From Bacteroidales bacterium (GTDB lineage Bacteria > Bacteroidota > Bacteroidia > Bacteroidales > P3): 39,768 nt of DNA. Where the stretch lies: NCBI GenBank assembly GCA_017550405.1, contig JAFZPH010000018.1, positions 1-39,768 of the forward strand, written 5' to 3'. A model generated the notes under the pieces. That model was not told the DNA's origin. It did no database searches and saw nothing but the letters and a program-made list of their open reading frames with translations. The translations under genes were made by a program, and so were the position numbers. Below, in pieces: positions 8,040-15,254 of the stretch. The stretch's first letter is position 1, and each line of letters starts with the position of its first letter.

Positions 8040-9056
8040 TTAATTTCTGTAGCCGATGACGTGGCGCACTTCGTGGATGGTGCGGTCGGCGCTGGCACGG
8101 GCTTTCTCTTTGCCGCGGTCGATGATGCGGCGCAGGCCCTCCTCGTCGGAACCCACCTCGAGGATGCGCTGACGCAGGGGCTCGACAAAGGCCACCATAT
8201 CCTCGGCCAGCTGCTTCTTGAGGTCGCCGTAACGAATCTGGCAGCGGTTGTAGAGGTCGTCGAAATATTCGACGGTCTCCGGCTTGGAGACAGCCTTCAG
8301 CAGCGAGAAGAGGTTCTCAATCTCCTCGGGTTTCTTCTGGTTCATCTCGGTGGGGCCGCTGTCGCTCTTGGCTTTCATGATTTTCTTGCGAATGACGGAA
8401 GGCTCGTCGGTGAGGAAGATGGTACTGGCCTCGCCCTCGCTCTTCCCCATCTTGCCGCTGCCATTGAGTGCGGGGATTTTGACGAGGTTGCCGCTCGACC
8501 CCACAGCCTGCGGCAAGGGGAAGACCTCGCTGCCATACATGCTGTTGAAGCGCTGGGCATAGGTGCGTGTCATCTCGAGATGCTGCTCCTGGTCCTTGCC
8601 TACCGGGACGCGGGTGGCTTTGTGGATAAGAATGTCGGCGGCCATAAGGGTGGGATAGGTCAGCAGGCCGGCGTTGACGTTGTTGGGGTTCTGGCGCACC
8701 TTGTCCTTGAAGGAGGTGACGCGCTCCAGCTCGCCAAGGTAGGCGTTCATGTTGAAGAAGAGGTAGAGCTCGACCGTCTGTGGGAGGTCGCTCTGGAAAT
8801 AGATGGTGGAACGCTCGGGGTCGAGACCGGCGGCAAGGTACTGCACCAGAATCTGGCGGGCGTTCTGATATAGGTTGTCGGGGGTGGGATGGGTGGTGAG
8901 GGAGTGGTAGTCAGCCACAAAAAAGAAACAATCGTACTCATCCTGCATCTTCACGAAGTTACGAAGGGCACCGAAATAGTTGCCCAGGTGCAGGTTGCCG
9001 GTGGGGCGGATGCCACTGCACACAATCTCACGCTTGTTAGTATCAGTCATAGACAT
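8040..9056 (-). CDS. trpS: Tryptophanyl-tRNA synthetase
   Basis: A 338-residue class I synthetase charging tRNA-Trp. The HIGH-type motif is TGNLHLGNYFG near residue 18 and the KMSKS-type loop is GKMGKSEG near 193. MAADILIHKATRVPVGKDQEQHLEMTR is the expected Trp-pocket and dimer region (here cited as two parts, MAADILIHKA and PVGKDQEQHLEMTR). The frame is open back to 9200, but the -7 box at 9107-9114 lies inside that stretch. The start at 9056 (MSMTDTNKREIV), or the next Met at 9050, is therefore chosen and matches the family N-terminus. manC follows 36 bases downstream. Confidence 0.95.
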   Translation of the reverse strand: MSMTDTNKREIVCSGIRPTGNLHLGNYFGALRNFVKMQDEYDCFFFVADYHSLTTHPTPDNLYQNARQILVQYLAAGLDPERSTIYFQSDLPQTVELYLFFNMNAYLGELERVTSFKDKVRQNPNNVNAGLLTYPTLMAADILIHKATRVPVGKDQEQHLEMTRTYAQRFNSMYGSEVFPLPQAVGSSGNLVKIPALNGSGKMGKSEGEASTIFLTDEPSVIRKKIMKAKSDSGPTEMNQKKPEEIENLFSLLKAVSKPETVEYFDDLYNRCQIRYGDLKKQLAEDMVAFVEPLRQRILEVGSDEEGLRRIIDRGKEKARASADRTIHEVRHVIGYRN

Positions 9057-9106
9057 AGAGTGATAAATGAATAATAAAAACCGTTGCGGCGTAGAGCCAC
9101 AAAATG

Positions 9107-9114
9107 CAAAGATA
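9107..9114 (-). promoter_or_regulatory. -7 box for trpS-manC
   Basis: TATCTTTG on the minus strand followed by CATTTTG, 50 bases before the trpS start. It decides against the longer frame that begins at 9200. Confidence 0.7.
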
Positions 9115-9165
9115 CGAAAAAAAGTCGACGCAGCAAGAAAAAAACGCTTCCCCAAGGGGGATAAA

Positions 9166-9219
9166 CCCAAATCGGTCATAAGGCCGACTTCTGTCATCAA
9201 CCCCTATGACCGGTTTGGG
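9166..9219. repeat. Long imperfect inverted repeat
   Basis: The arm CCCAAATCGGTCATAAGG (9166-9183) pairs with CCCTATGACCGGTTTGGG (9202-9219) around an 18-base loop, with 16 Watson-Crick pairs, one wobble and one mismatch as plus-strand RNA. A related single copy, TTTATCCCAAATTGGTCA, is at 37422-37439. It lies between the trpS promoter and the terminator at 9226 and has no T run of its own. Confidence 0.6.
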
Positions 9220-9225
9220 ATAAAA

Positions 9226-9261
9226 GAAAGGAACCATCCTTTTGCAGGACGGTTCCCTTTC
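9226..9261 (-). terminator. Intrinsic terminator after the small lipoprotein gene
   Basis: Arms GAAAGG-AACC (9226-9235) and GGTTCCCTTTC (9251-9261) pair with one bulge, with a further CC/GG step inside, and are followed on the minus strand by TTTCTTTTAT. It is placed 24 bases after the stop of the gene at 9285-9476. Confidence 0.7.
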
Positions 9262-9284
9262 ATTTTTCGGTTGTTTGGTACTGA

Positions 9285-9476
9285 TTATTCAGCAACCTCG
9301 GTAGCCATCTCGGCGGCCTCTTCAACAACGGCCTCAACAGCGCTATCAACGATAGGCTCTTCAACCATCTCTTCAACAGCGGGAGTGTCGATAGTCTCGG
9401 TCTCAGCGGGGGTGTTGTTGCAAGCTGCAAAGGCGAACATGCCGGCGACAGCCATAAGGAACATTACTTTTTTCAT
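9285..9476 (-). CDS. Small acidic lipoprotein
   Basis: A 63-residue protein from the ATG at 9476 (MKKVMFLMAVAGMFAFAACNN). Residues 1-18 are a lipoprotein signal peptide with lipobox FAAC. The mature part is about 45 residues of Glu, Ala, Val and Thr with no positive charge, low in complexity and probably disordered or helical. Upstream codons in the frame reach 9563, but the -7 box at 9572 and the typical Lys-Lys-Val signal start favour 9476. Such tiny acidic lipoproteins are common and abundant in Bacteroidales; the function is unknown. It has its own promoter and terminator. Confidence 0.75.
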   Translation of the reverse strand: MKKVMFLMAVAGMFAFAACNNTPAETETIDTPAVEEMVEEPIVDSAVEAVVEEAAEMATEVAE

Positions 9477-9571
9477 CTCTTTGAATTTTTTAAAGTTATC
9501 TTTACTATTGTTTAAAATTGTTTTCTTTTTTGTTGATGTTTCGACTAACTTTTTTCGTCTCAAATCGGATG

Positions 9572-9579
9572 CAAAAGTA
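9572..9579 (-). promoter_or_regulatory. -7 box for the small lipoprotein gene
   Basis: TACTTTTG on the minus strand followed by CATCC, giving a leader of about 90 bases that is very A/T-rich. The 179 bases beyond it, up to the rnfA stop at 9756, hold only low-complexity A/T sequence and an 11-base inverted repeat (CGACTAAAAAG at 9592-9602, CTTTTTAGTCG at 9709-9719). Confidence 0.6.
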
Positions 9580-9755
9580 CTACTATTTCCACGACTAAAA
9601 AGAAAAAAAATGTCAAAAAATCTTAACGCCCTCCCAAAATGTTAAAATTCAAAATGTTAAAAAATGGGATTTGTAAGATTCTTTTGACTTTTTTTCTTGA
9701 AATTCAGCCTTTTTAGTCGGCAAAAAATCAAAATTTGACCCCTTTTGAGGTACTT

Positions 9756-10343
9756 TTAGGGGAGTGGAACGAGGCCGTTGAAGCCCATAAAAGCCATTGC
9801 GAGGATGCCGGCGGTGACCAGTGCGATGGGGACGCCTTTCATGCCTTTGGGAACACCGGTGAGCTCCATCTGTTCGCGGATGCCGGCAAAGATGACCAGT
9901 GCCAAGGTGAAGCCTACGGCAATGCTGGCGGCGTAGACAACGCTCTCAAGCAGGTTCATGTTCTTCTGCACAACGAGGATGGCCACACCCAGCACAGCGC
10001 AGTTGGTGGTGATAAGCGGGAGGAACACGCCAAGCGTCTGGTACAACGCAGGGGCAATCTTCTTGAGGACAATCTCCACCATCTGCACCAAACCGGCAAT
10101 CACCAGGATGTAAGCAATGGTTTGCAGATAACCAAGATTAAACGGTACCAGTATATAGTTATATATAAGGTACGTGACCAAAGTGGCCAGAAGCATGACG
10201 AAAAGCACTGCTCCGCCCATGCCGATAGAACTCTTCACATCCTTGGAAACGCCAAGGAAAGGGCAGATACCGAGGAACTGAGCCAACACGACATTGTTGA
10301 CAAAGATGGCTCCGATAATAAGAGCAAAGATATTGATACCCAT
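9756..10343 (-). CDS. rnfA: Electron transport complex subunit RnfA (stand-alone)
   Basis: A 195-residue integral membrane protein with six hydrophobic segments, the usual length for RnfA/RsxA. Diagnostic stretches are NNVVLAQFLGICPFLGVSK near residue 15, FLPLITTNCAVLGVAIL near 105 and ITAGILAMAFMGF-like ALVTAGILAMAFMGFNG at the end. These fit RnfA better than NqrE. RnfA is one of the paired membrane subunits of the Rnf complex, which couples ferredoxin oxidation and NAD reduction to ion pumping. In most genomes rnfBCDGEA form one operon. Here no other rnf gene is nearby and a dedicated -7 box (10392-10399) precedes it, so the remaining subunits must lie elsewhere. Confidence 0.92.
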   Translation of the reverse strand: MGINIFALIIGAIFVNNVVLAQFLGICPFLGVSKDVKSSIGMGGAVLFVMLLATLVTYLIYNYILVPFNLGYLQTIAYILVIAGLVQMVEIVLKKIAPALYQTLGVFLPLITTNCAVLGVAILVVQKNMNLLESVVYAASIAVGFTLALVIFAGIREQMELTGVPKGMKGVPIALVTAGILAMAFMGFNGLVPLP

Positions 10344-10391
10344 AGTATTATTAAAGTTTTATTCTATAATATTATTACTGCATTCGGACTG

Positions 10392-10399
10392 CAAATTTA
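10392..10399 (-). promoter_or_regulatory. -7 box for rnfA
   Basis: TAAATTTG on the minus strand followed by CAGTCC, 48 bases before the rnfA ATG. The leader is A/T-rich. Confidence 0.65.
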
Positions 10400-10461
10400 C
10401 ATATTTTTTTTCATTCATGCAGTTTTATTGTGCTTTTGACCGAAAAAAAATGTACCGCCAT

Positions 10462-10492
10462 GTAATATCTCCCCCCTTTTTGCGTTTATCGT
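10462..10492 (+). promoter_or_regulatory. Predicted ECF sigma promoter before the barrel gene
   Basis: GTAATATCTC (10462-10471), an 11-base spacer, then CGTTTATCGT (10483-10492), ending 27 bases before the ATG at 10520. Spacing is identical to the sigma operon site. No TAnnTTTG box is found in this interval on the plus strand. Confidence 0.6.
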
Positions 10493-10519
10493 GGCAATGA
10501 TAAAAACAGCATTCATCCT

Positions 10520-11299
10520 ATGAAGAAAGCAATTGCAACTATCCTTTTTGCGGCCCTGGCCTTCACATCCGCAGCGCAACATGACAGGTGGAACTTTTAT
10601 GCTGGATGGACATTGCCGCTGGGCGATTATGCCAAAGCCGACCTTGCCAGCAACAGGTGGGCACTGACGACAGGCGGCAGCCTGGCCGGTGCTGGAATGG
10701 GAGGCAACCTGGGTATGGCTTACCACATTCCCACCCGCGACAGCAGCCGGATGAGCATAGCCCTCAGCACCGACTTGGTCATCAATGGGGTGAACTCCGA
10801 AATCAGAGTCAACCGCATCACTACTCTGGCCAATCTGCGCCGCAATTTTGCCACCGTGAAGCTTACCCAGCCCCTTTTTCTACATATCCCCGTGCTGGCG
10901 GGCCTCCATTACGAGACCCCCATCAACCAGAAGTACAATTTCTATGTTACAGCACAGGCCGGCTTGGGCTTCAACATCATTACCAACCGCAGTGCAGAGA
11001 TGCTGGGCGGCGCCCAACCTATCGAGGTTGGCAACTTGCAACTATATGACTACTCTTATGTGGACCACTACAGCACTAAGGTGACGGCCGCCTGGCGGGT
11101 GGCGGTGGGACTGACAGAGAGCCGGCACTGGCTGGCCGACCTGGGATTGTGGGGCATGGGGGCTGTTCTGATTGAGGGTTATGAGGACTTCAACTATCGG
11201 GCCGCTGGGGACAGGTCTCTCCAACAGGGAAGCATGGTGTTTAAAGGCGACTTCTTAAACCCCTTGATGTTCATAGCCCGGATAGGCTATCGCCTATAG
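10520..11299 (+). CDS. Outer-membrane beta-barrel protein
   Basis: A 259-residue protein with a signal peptide (MKKAIATILFAALAFTSAAQ, cleavage near residue 19). The mature chain alternates amphipathic strands (RWNFYAGWTLPLGDY, KYNFYVTAQAGLGFNI, PLMFIARIGYRL). It ends in a short polar-aromatic strand with terminal Leu, typical of eight- to twelve-stranded barrels of the outer-membrane beta-barrel superfamily. The ligand is unknown. The ECF-type motif 27 bases upstream places it in the predicted regulon of the sigma factor at 5865-6341. It is a single gene converging on tatD, with an 11-base gap and no clear terminator. Confidence 0.78.
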   Translation: MKKAIATILFAALAFTSAAQHDRWNFYAGWTLPLGDYAKADLASNRWALTTGGSLAGAGMGGNLGMAYHIPTRDSSRMSIALSTDLVINGVNSEIRVNRITTLANLRRNFATVKLTQPLFLHIPVLAGLHYETPINQKYNFYVTAQAGLGFNIITNRSAEMLGGAQPIEVGNLQLYDYSYVDHYSTKVTAAWRVAVGLTESRHWLADLGLWGMGAVLIEGYEDFNYRAAGDRSLQQGSMVFKGDFLNPLMFIARIGYRL

Positions 11300-11310
11300 C
11301 ACGGCGGCCA

Positions 11311-12078
11311 TTACAGACCAAACAGAACGGTGGCCGAGGCAGATGTCACCTCGTCCACTTCGGCGATGGAGACACCTTTGAGGGCTGCAATTTTCTCGGC
11401 TATGACAGGGATGTAGGCGCTCTCGTTGCGTTTGCCTCGATAAGGCACGGGGGCGAGGTAGGGGGCATCTGTCTCCAACAGGATACGTTCCAACGGTACC
11501 GCAGCGGCTACGGTTGCCAGCGTTGCGTTCTTGAAGGTCACCACTCCCCCAATGCCGATATGGAAACCCATCTCGACGGCGCGGTGCGCTTCCTGCACAC
11601 TGCCGCCGAAGCAGTGCATCACTCCACTATAGGTGCCGTAGTTCAGGTCGCGCAGCAGGGCGAACAGCTCGTTGTAAGCCTTGCGCACATGCAGGCACAC
11701 CGGCAAGCCTAGTTCTCTAGCCCACCGAATCTGCCGTTTCAACACCTCGCGCTGCTGCTCCAGATAGGTTTTGTCCCAATACAGGTCTAGACCTATCTCC
11801 CCCACCCCGACATAGTCGGCCGCAGGGGCGAAGAGCTTTTCTTGTACGATGGCCAGCTCGTCCTCGAAACTATCGTTCACCGAGGTGGGATGCAATCCCA
11901 TCATCTGTCTGAAATACTGTGGATAGCTTGAAGCCAGAGTTTCTTGTCTGCTGTGGCTTGCACTGTCGATACCCGGCAGGAGCATCATGTCGACACCGGC
12001 GGCAACGGCTCGTGACACCGCCTCGTCGCGGTCGGTGTCGAAAGCCTCGTCATAGAGATGGCAGTGCGTGTCAACCAT
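11311..12078 (-). CDS. tatD: TatD family metal-dependent hydrolase
   Basis: A 255-residue TIM-barrel hydrolase. All metal-site motifs of TatD deoxyribonucleases are visible: DTHCHLYD at the start, GLHPTS near 82, GEIGLDLYWD near 105, CLHVRKAYNELF near 140, MHCFGG near 165 and LLETDAPYLAP near 210. The family trims DNA 3' ends and also acts in D-Tyr-tRNA or quality-control processes in some bacteria. Its ATG overlaps the end of the DUF2520 gene by eight bases, and it is the last gene of the DUF2795 unit. The usual Met-Val start is retained. Confidence 0.92.
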   Translation of the reverse strand: MVDTHCHLYDEAFDTDRDEAVSRAVAAGVDMMLLPGIDSASHSRQETLASSYPQYFRQMMGLHPTSVNDSFEDELAIVQEKLFAPAADYVGVGEIGLDLYWDKTYLEQQREVLKRQIRWARELGLPVCLHVRKAYNELFALLRDLNYGTYSGVMHCFGGSVQEAHRAVEMGFHIGIGGVVTFKNATLATVAAAVPLERILLETDAPYLAPVPYRGKRNESAYIPVIAEKIAALKGVSIAEVDEVTSASATVLFGL

Positions 12079-12838
12079 TCTTTATCTTCTGAATCAGTTC
12101 CGTCATGCGGTCGTAGAGTGCCAGATATTCGGCATTGTCCGCCAACAGCTTGCGGTGGGCGCCGATGGTCTTCTTGTCGTTGCGCACAGCAGGACCGGTA
12201 AACTGGAAACGCACATCGCCCCATTGCAGTTTCTTGGCTGTTGTGAGGGCAAGGGGGTGGAGAATCTCGAAGGGGATGTTCTTTTCACGGCATATCTGCT
12301 GGGCAACGGCATAGAGTCCATTAGTGAAATTATTCACAAACACGGCGGACAGATGGAGATATTGGCGTTGCTCGAGTCCAGTGCGATAGATGTGCGGGGA
12401 TATCATCCCGACAAACTCTGCGATGTCGTCCTCGGTCTGAGGGTCGCAACCCTCAATGCAGAACGGCAATTCGCCATATTCCAGTGCCACATCGCGCACG
12501 AACGTCTGGGGAGACCACAGCACCCCATAGCGTGTGCTGCACTCTTTCAACACTTCAATCTGCGTGGCACCCGAGGTGTGCAACACCAGTGCGTCGTTCA
12601 CCTTGATGCTACTGGCCACCTCGGCGAGGGCATCGTCGGCAACAGCGATGATATAGACGTTGGATTTGTCTGTGAGTAGTGTGAGTTTGTTGATTGGTTT
12701 TGCTTCGACACGTGCAGCGAGCAGGGTTGCATGCTCCATATTGCGGGAGTAGATCTGTTCGACGACATGTCCGCGGCCATACATGGCCAAAGCGAGGTGA
12801 GTGGCTACGTTGCCTGATCCGATGAAGGTTATTCTCAT
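12071..12838 (-). CDS. Rossmann-fold NAD(P)-binding protein with DUF2520 domain
   Basis: A 255-residue two-domain protein. Residues 1-115 are a Rossmann domain beginning MRITFIGSGNVATHLALAM (GxGxxA-type dinucleotide loop). Residues 120-250 are the DUF2520 helical domain, which resembles the dimerising domain of 6-phosphogluconate and pantothenate dehydrogenases. The family is often labelled F420-dependent NADP oxidoreductase-like, but the substrate is unknown. The gene starts nine bases after DUF2795 and overlaps tatD by eight bases, so the three are one operon. Confidence 0.85.
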   Translation of the reverse strand: MRITFIGSGNVATHLALAMYGRGHVVEQIYSRNMEHATLLAARVEAKPINKLTLLTDKSNVYIIAVADDALAEVASSIKVNDALVLHTSGATQIEVLKECSTRYGVLWSPQTFVRDVALEYGELPFCIEGCDPQTEDDIAEFVGMISPHIYRTGLEQRQYLHLSAVFVNNFTNGLYAVAQQICREKNIPFEILHPLALTTAKKLQWGDVRFQFTGPAVRNDKKTIGAHRKLLADNAEYLALYDRMTELIQKIKNG

Positions 12839-12847
12839 TATAGTTGT

Positions 12848-13069
12848 TTAATACTCGTCTTCCTGAAAGAAGAAGTCGTCTTTAGTTGGGTAGTCGGGCC
12901 AAAGGTCCTCGATGCTATCGTAGGGGTCGCCTTCATCCTCAATCTCCATGAGGTTCTCAATCACCTCCATAGGGGCGCCGGTACGTTGGGCATAATCGAT
13001 AAGCTCGTCTTTTGTGGCGGGCCACGGGGCGTCTTCTAATTTTGTTGCCAGTTCAAGTGTCCAATACAT
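12848..13069 (-). CDS. DUF2795 domain protein
   Basis: A 73-residue acidic protein (MYWTLELATKLEDAPWPATKDELIDYA). It fits the DUF2795 family, small helical proteins with a conserved PATKxELIDYA segment and unknown role. The C-terminal third is unusually acidic and ends DDFFFQEDEY. It is the first gene of a three-gene unit with the DUF2520 protein and TatD, transcribed from the canonical promoter at 13171-13202 with a leader of about 95 bases. Confidence 0.85.
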   Translation of the reverse strand: MYWTLELATKLEDAPWPATKDELIDYAQRTGAPMEVIENLMEIEDEGDPYDSIEDLWPDYPTKDDFFFQEDEY

Positions 13070-13170
13070 AATTTTTCTAATTTTAATGCTCTTTACCTTT
13101 TATTATAACTATTTGAACCTGTTTCTGTTGGTGCACATTTAAGGGCTCCGACCGTGGGTCTAATATTTTG

Positions 13171-13202
13171 CAAAGGTACACTTTTTTTTCCAACCTTGCA
13201 AA
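13171..13202 (-). promoter_or_regulatory. Canonical promoter for DUF2795-DUF2520-tatD
   Basis: On the minus strand TTTG (13202-13199), a 20-base spacer, then TACCTTTG (13178-13171), close to the TTTG-N19-TAnnTTTG consensus. A 60-codon open frame at 13083-13265 spans it and is rejected as a gene. Confidence 0.75.
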
Positions 13203-13274
13203 TATGTTTTTCGCTCTCTGTAAATACCTACCTTCAGGCGCGATAGCGTCCACCTGCGCAGGCACGGGAGCGGC

Positions 13275-13814
13275 TCAGTTGAAAAGCGACTCCTCACCAC
13301 CATGGGCAATGACAAGATGCCGCGAAAGGATGAAGAGATAGTCGGAGAGTCGATTGATATATGCTGTCGTCAAGTTGTCGACAGAAGCCTCCTGTCCGAG
13401 GGCGACGATAAGCCGTTCGGCACGGCGGCACACCGTGCGGCATACGTGGCAGTAAGCCGATGCCTGGGTACCGCCGGGGATAACAAAGCTACGGAACGGC
13501 GGGACACCCTGTTGCAGGGCATCGATACGATGCTCAAGCCCCTTCACGGCATCGTCGGGAAGCGAGGGCAGCTGGAAGGGCACCTCCTTCTCTGTGGCCA
13601 GAAGGGTCTGGATGACAAAGAGGTGACGCTGCACCTGCTTAAGCTCGGTATACACTTCAGGATCGGAATCCTTGACCATCTCGGCCAGATAGCCGACATG
13701 AGCGTTCAACTCGTCGACAGTACCATAGGCCTCCACACGGGGATGGTTCTTGGCCACCCGTGTACCACCCACGAGGGAGGTGGTGCCGCTGTCGCCTGTC
13801 TTGGTATATATCAT
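13275..13814 (-). CDS. Cob(I)alamin adenosyltransferase, PduO type
   Basis: A 179-residue enzyme transferring adenosyl from ATP to cob(I)alamin to make coenzyme B12. The N-terminal ATP site is complete: YTKTGDSGTTSLVGG at residues 3-17, then GTVDELNAHVG near 31-41. The C-terminal RRAERLIV and YINRLSDYLF helices are those of the PduO/MMAB family. Length is normal for single-domain members. It is 11 bases after the NifU-like gene and appears to be the last gene of the cysS-mrp unit. It implies B12-dependent enzymes, such as methylmalonyl-CoA mutase of the propionate route, elsewhere in the genome. Confidence 0.93.
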   Translation of the reverse strand: MIYTKTGDSGTTSLVGGTRVAKNHPRVEAYGTVDELNAHVGYLAEMVKDSDPEVYTELKQVQRHLFVIQTLLATEKEVPFQLPSLPDDAVKGLEHRIDALQQGVPPFRSFVIPGGTQASAYCHVCRTVCRRAERLIVALGQEASVDNLTTAYINRLSDYLFILSRHLVIAHGGEESLFN

Positions 13815-13825
13815 ACGCCGGAAGG

Positions 13826-14071
13826 TTAGACTCGTTCAACCGATTTCACTTCGGGAATCACCCGTTTGATGGCCGTCTCGATGCCCTGTTTGAGGGTCTG
13901 CAAGGCATGGGGACAAGAGCCGCAGTGGCCAGTGAGGCGCACCATGACCACTCCCTGCGGAGTGATGTCGACATATTCCACATCGCCGCCGTCCTGCTGC
14001 AGGTAGGGGCGAATCTGAGCGAGGGCGTTCTTCACGCGGCCTTCCACTACTATTCTTTCCTGTTCTGTCAT
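13826..14071 (-). CDS. NifU-like Fe-S scaffold domain protein
   Basis: An 81-residue protein consisting of the NifU C-terminal domain only. Conserved features are LAQIRPYLQQDGGDVEYVDI near residues 17-36 and the CGSC (CxxC) cluster ligands near 51-54. The family carries a transient Fe-S cluster bridging two monomers. It is 50 bases after mrp, another Fe-S carrier family, supporting a joint role in cluster delivery. Confidence 0.92.
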   Translation of the reverse strand: MTEQERIVVEGRVKNALAQIRPYLQQDGGDVEYVDITPQGVVMVRLTGHCGSCPHALQTLKQGIETAIKRVIPEVKSVERV

Positions 14072-14121
14072 GATGTTTGTTCTATTTAGAGGTTAACGAC
14101 TGTGTAACTGAATGGCTGGAA

Positions 14122-15189
14122 CTATTTGTTCTGGATTTTGCAAATCTCGCGGATGGTGTTCTCTGCCAGCTGCATGAAATCTTTGCTCTCGTCGGTCTCA
14201 TTATCCGTCCAGAGGGAGACGGGACGACCGCTGTCGCCGCTGTCGGCGATGCTCTGCACCAGCGGGATCTGTGCCAGCAGGGGGATATTCATCTCGGCGG
14301 CCAAACGGCTGCATCCCTCACGGCCAAAGATGTAGTACTTATGGTCGGGGAGCTCGGCCGGGGTGAACCAAGCCATATTCTCCACAAATCCGAGTACTGG
14401 GATATCCAGGCCCGGGTTGCGGAAGAGCTCGACACCGCGCACCACGTCGGCGAGTGCCACCTGCTGCGGGGTGCTGACGATGATGGCGCCCGTGACGGGG
14501 AGCGTCTGGGCAAGGGTGAGCTGCACATCGCCCGTTCCCGGAGGCATATCGACCACAAGGTAGTCAATCTCGCCCCACCAGGTCTCGGTGGCCAGCTGCT
14601 TCAAAGCACCCGAGGCCATCGGGCCGCGCCATGCAAGCGCACGGTCGGGGTCGACGAGGAAACCAATCGACATCAATTTAATGCCGTAACGCTCGATGGG
14701 GAGCATATAGGTCTTGCCGTCGTGCTGCTCGCCTACCACATCCTCCTGACCCAGGTTGAACATGATGGGGATGGAGGGACCATAGATATCGGCATCGATA
14801 AGGCCCACCGAGGCACCTGTCTTGGCCAGCGAGATGGCCAGATTGACGGCCACCGTGCTCTTGCCTACGCCGCCTTTGCCCGAAGCCACGGCGATGACGT
14901 TCTTCACGCCCGGCACCAGGTCGTGGGGGTCGGGCTGCTCCTGCTGCCGCGAGGTGAGGTTCACCGTCACCTTTGCATCGGCGTCGACATATTCGTGTAT
15001 GGCGTTGATGCAGTCGTCGGTCATGCGCTTCTTCATGGGGCAGGCAGGAGTGGTGAGCACCAGGTCGAACGAAACGTTGTTACCGTCTACGGCAATATTC
15101 TCAATCATCCCCAGTTCGGTGAGGCTACGCCCCAAATCGGGGTCGTTCACATGGCTCAAGGCCATTTCTATCATTGTTGATGTGATCAT
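14122..15189 (-). CDS. Mrp/NBP35 family Fe-S cluster carrier ATPase
   Basis: A 355-residue protein. Residues 1-80 form the MIP18/DUF59 domain (LTTPACPMKKRM). The P-loop ATPase follows, with the deviant Walker A SGKGGVGKST at 103-112, DADIYGPSIP near 138 and DMPPGTGDVQLT near 233. The expected C-terminal CxxC cluster ligands of NBP35/ApbC (usually CPxC after ENMA) are not seen: the sequence after VENMAWF is TPAELPDHKYYIFG. That is common in Bacteroidota members but weakens a direct cluster-binding claim. It is followed by nifU-like and the B12 adenosyltransferase genes. The start could also be the Met five codons later. Confidence 0.9.
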   Translation of the reverse strand: MITSTMIEMALSHVNDPDLGRSLTELGMIENIAVDGNNVSFDLVLTTPACPMKKRMTDDCINAIHEYVDADAKVTVNLTSRQQEQPDPHDLVPGVKNVIAVASGKGGVGKSTVAVNLAISLAKTGASVGLIDADIYGPSIPIMFNLGQEDVVGEQHDGKTYMLPIERYGIKLMSIGFLVDPDRALAWRGPMASGALKQLATETWWGEIDYLVVDMPPGTGDVQLTLAQTLPVTGAIIVSTPQQVALADVVRGVELFRNPGLDIPVLGFVENMAWFTPAELPDHKYYIFGREGCSRLAAEMNIPLLAQIPLVQSIADSGDSGRPVSLWTDNETDESKDFMQLAENTIREICKIQNK

Positions 15190-15254
15190 GTAATGTCAAA
15201 TCTTTATTCTATATGCTATTCTTTCAGTTCTTAATAGTGAGGGGAGGCACCTGT

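Noticed and set aside
9592..9719. 11-base inverted repeat CGACTAAAAAG/CTTTTTAGTCG as a regulatory site
   Set aside because: The region is very A/T-rich, the arms are 106 bases apart, and no nested pairing supports it.
13083..13265. 60-codon open frame on the minus strand
   Set aside because: It spans the canonical TTTG-N20-TAnnTTTG promoter of DUF2795 and has no recognisable protein features.
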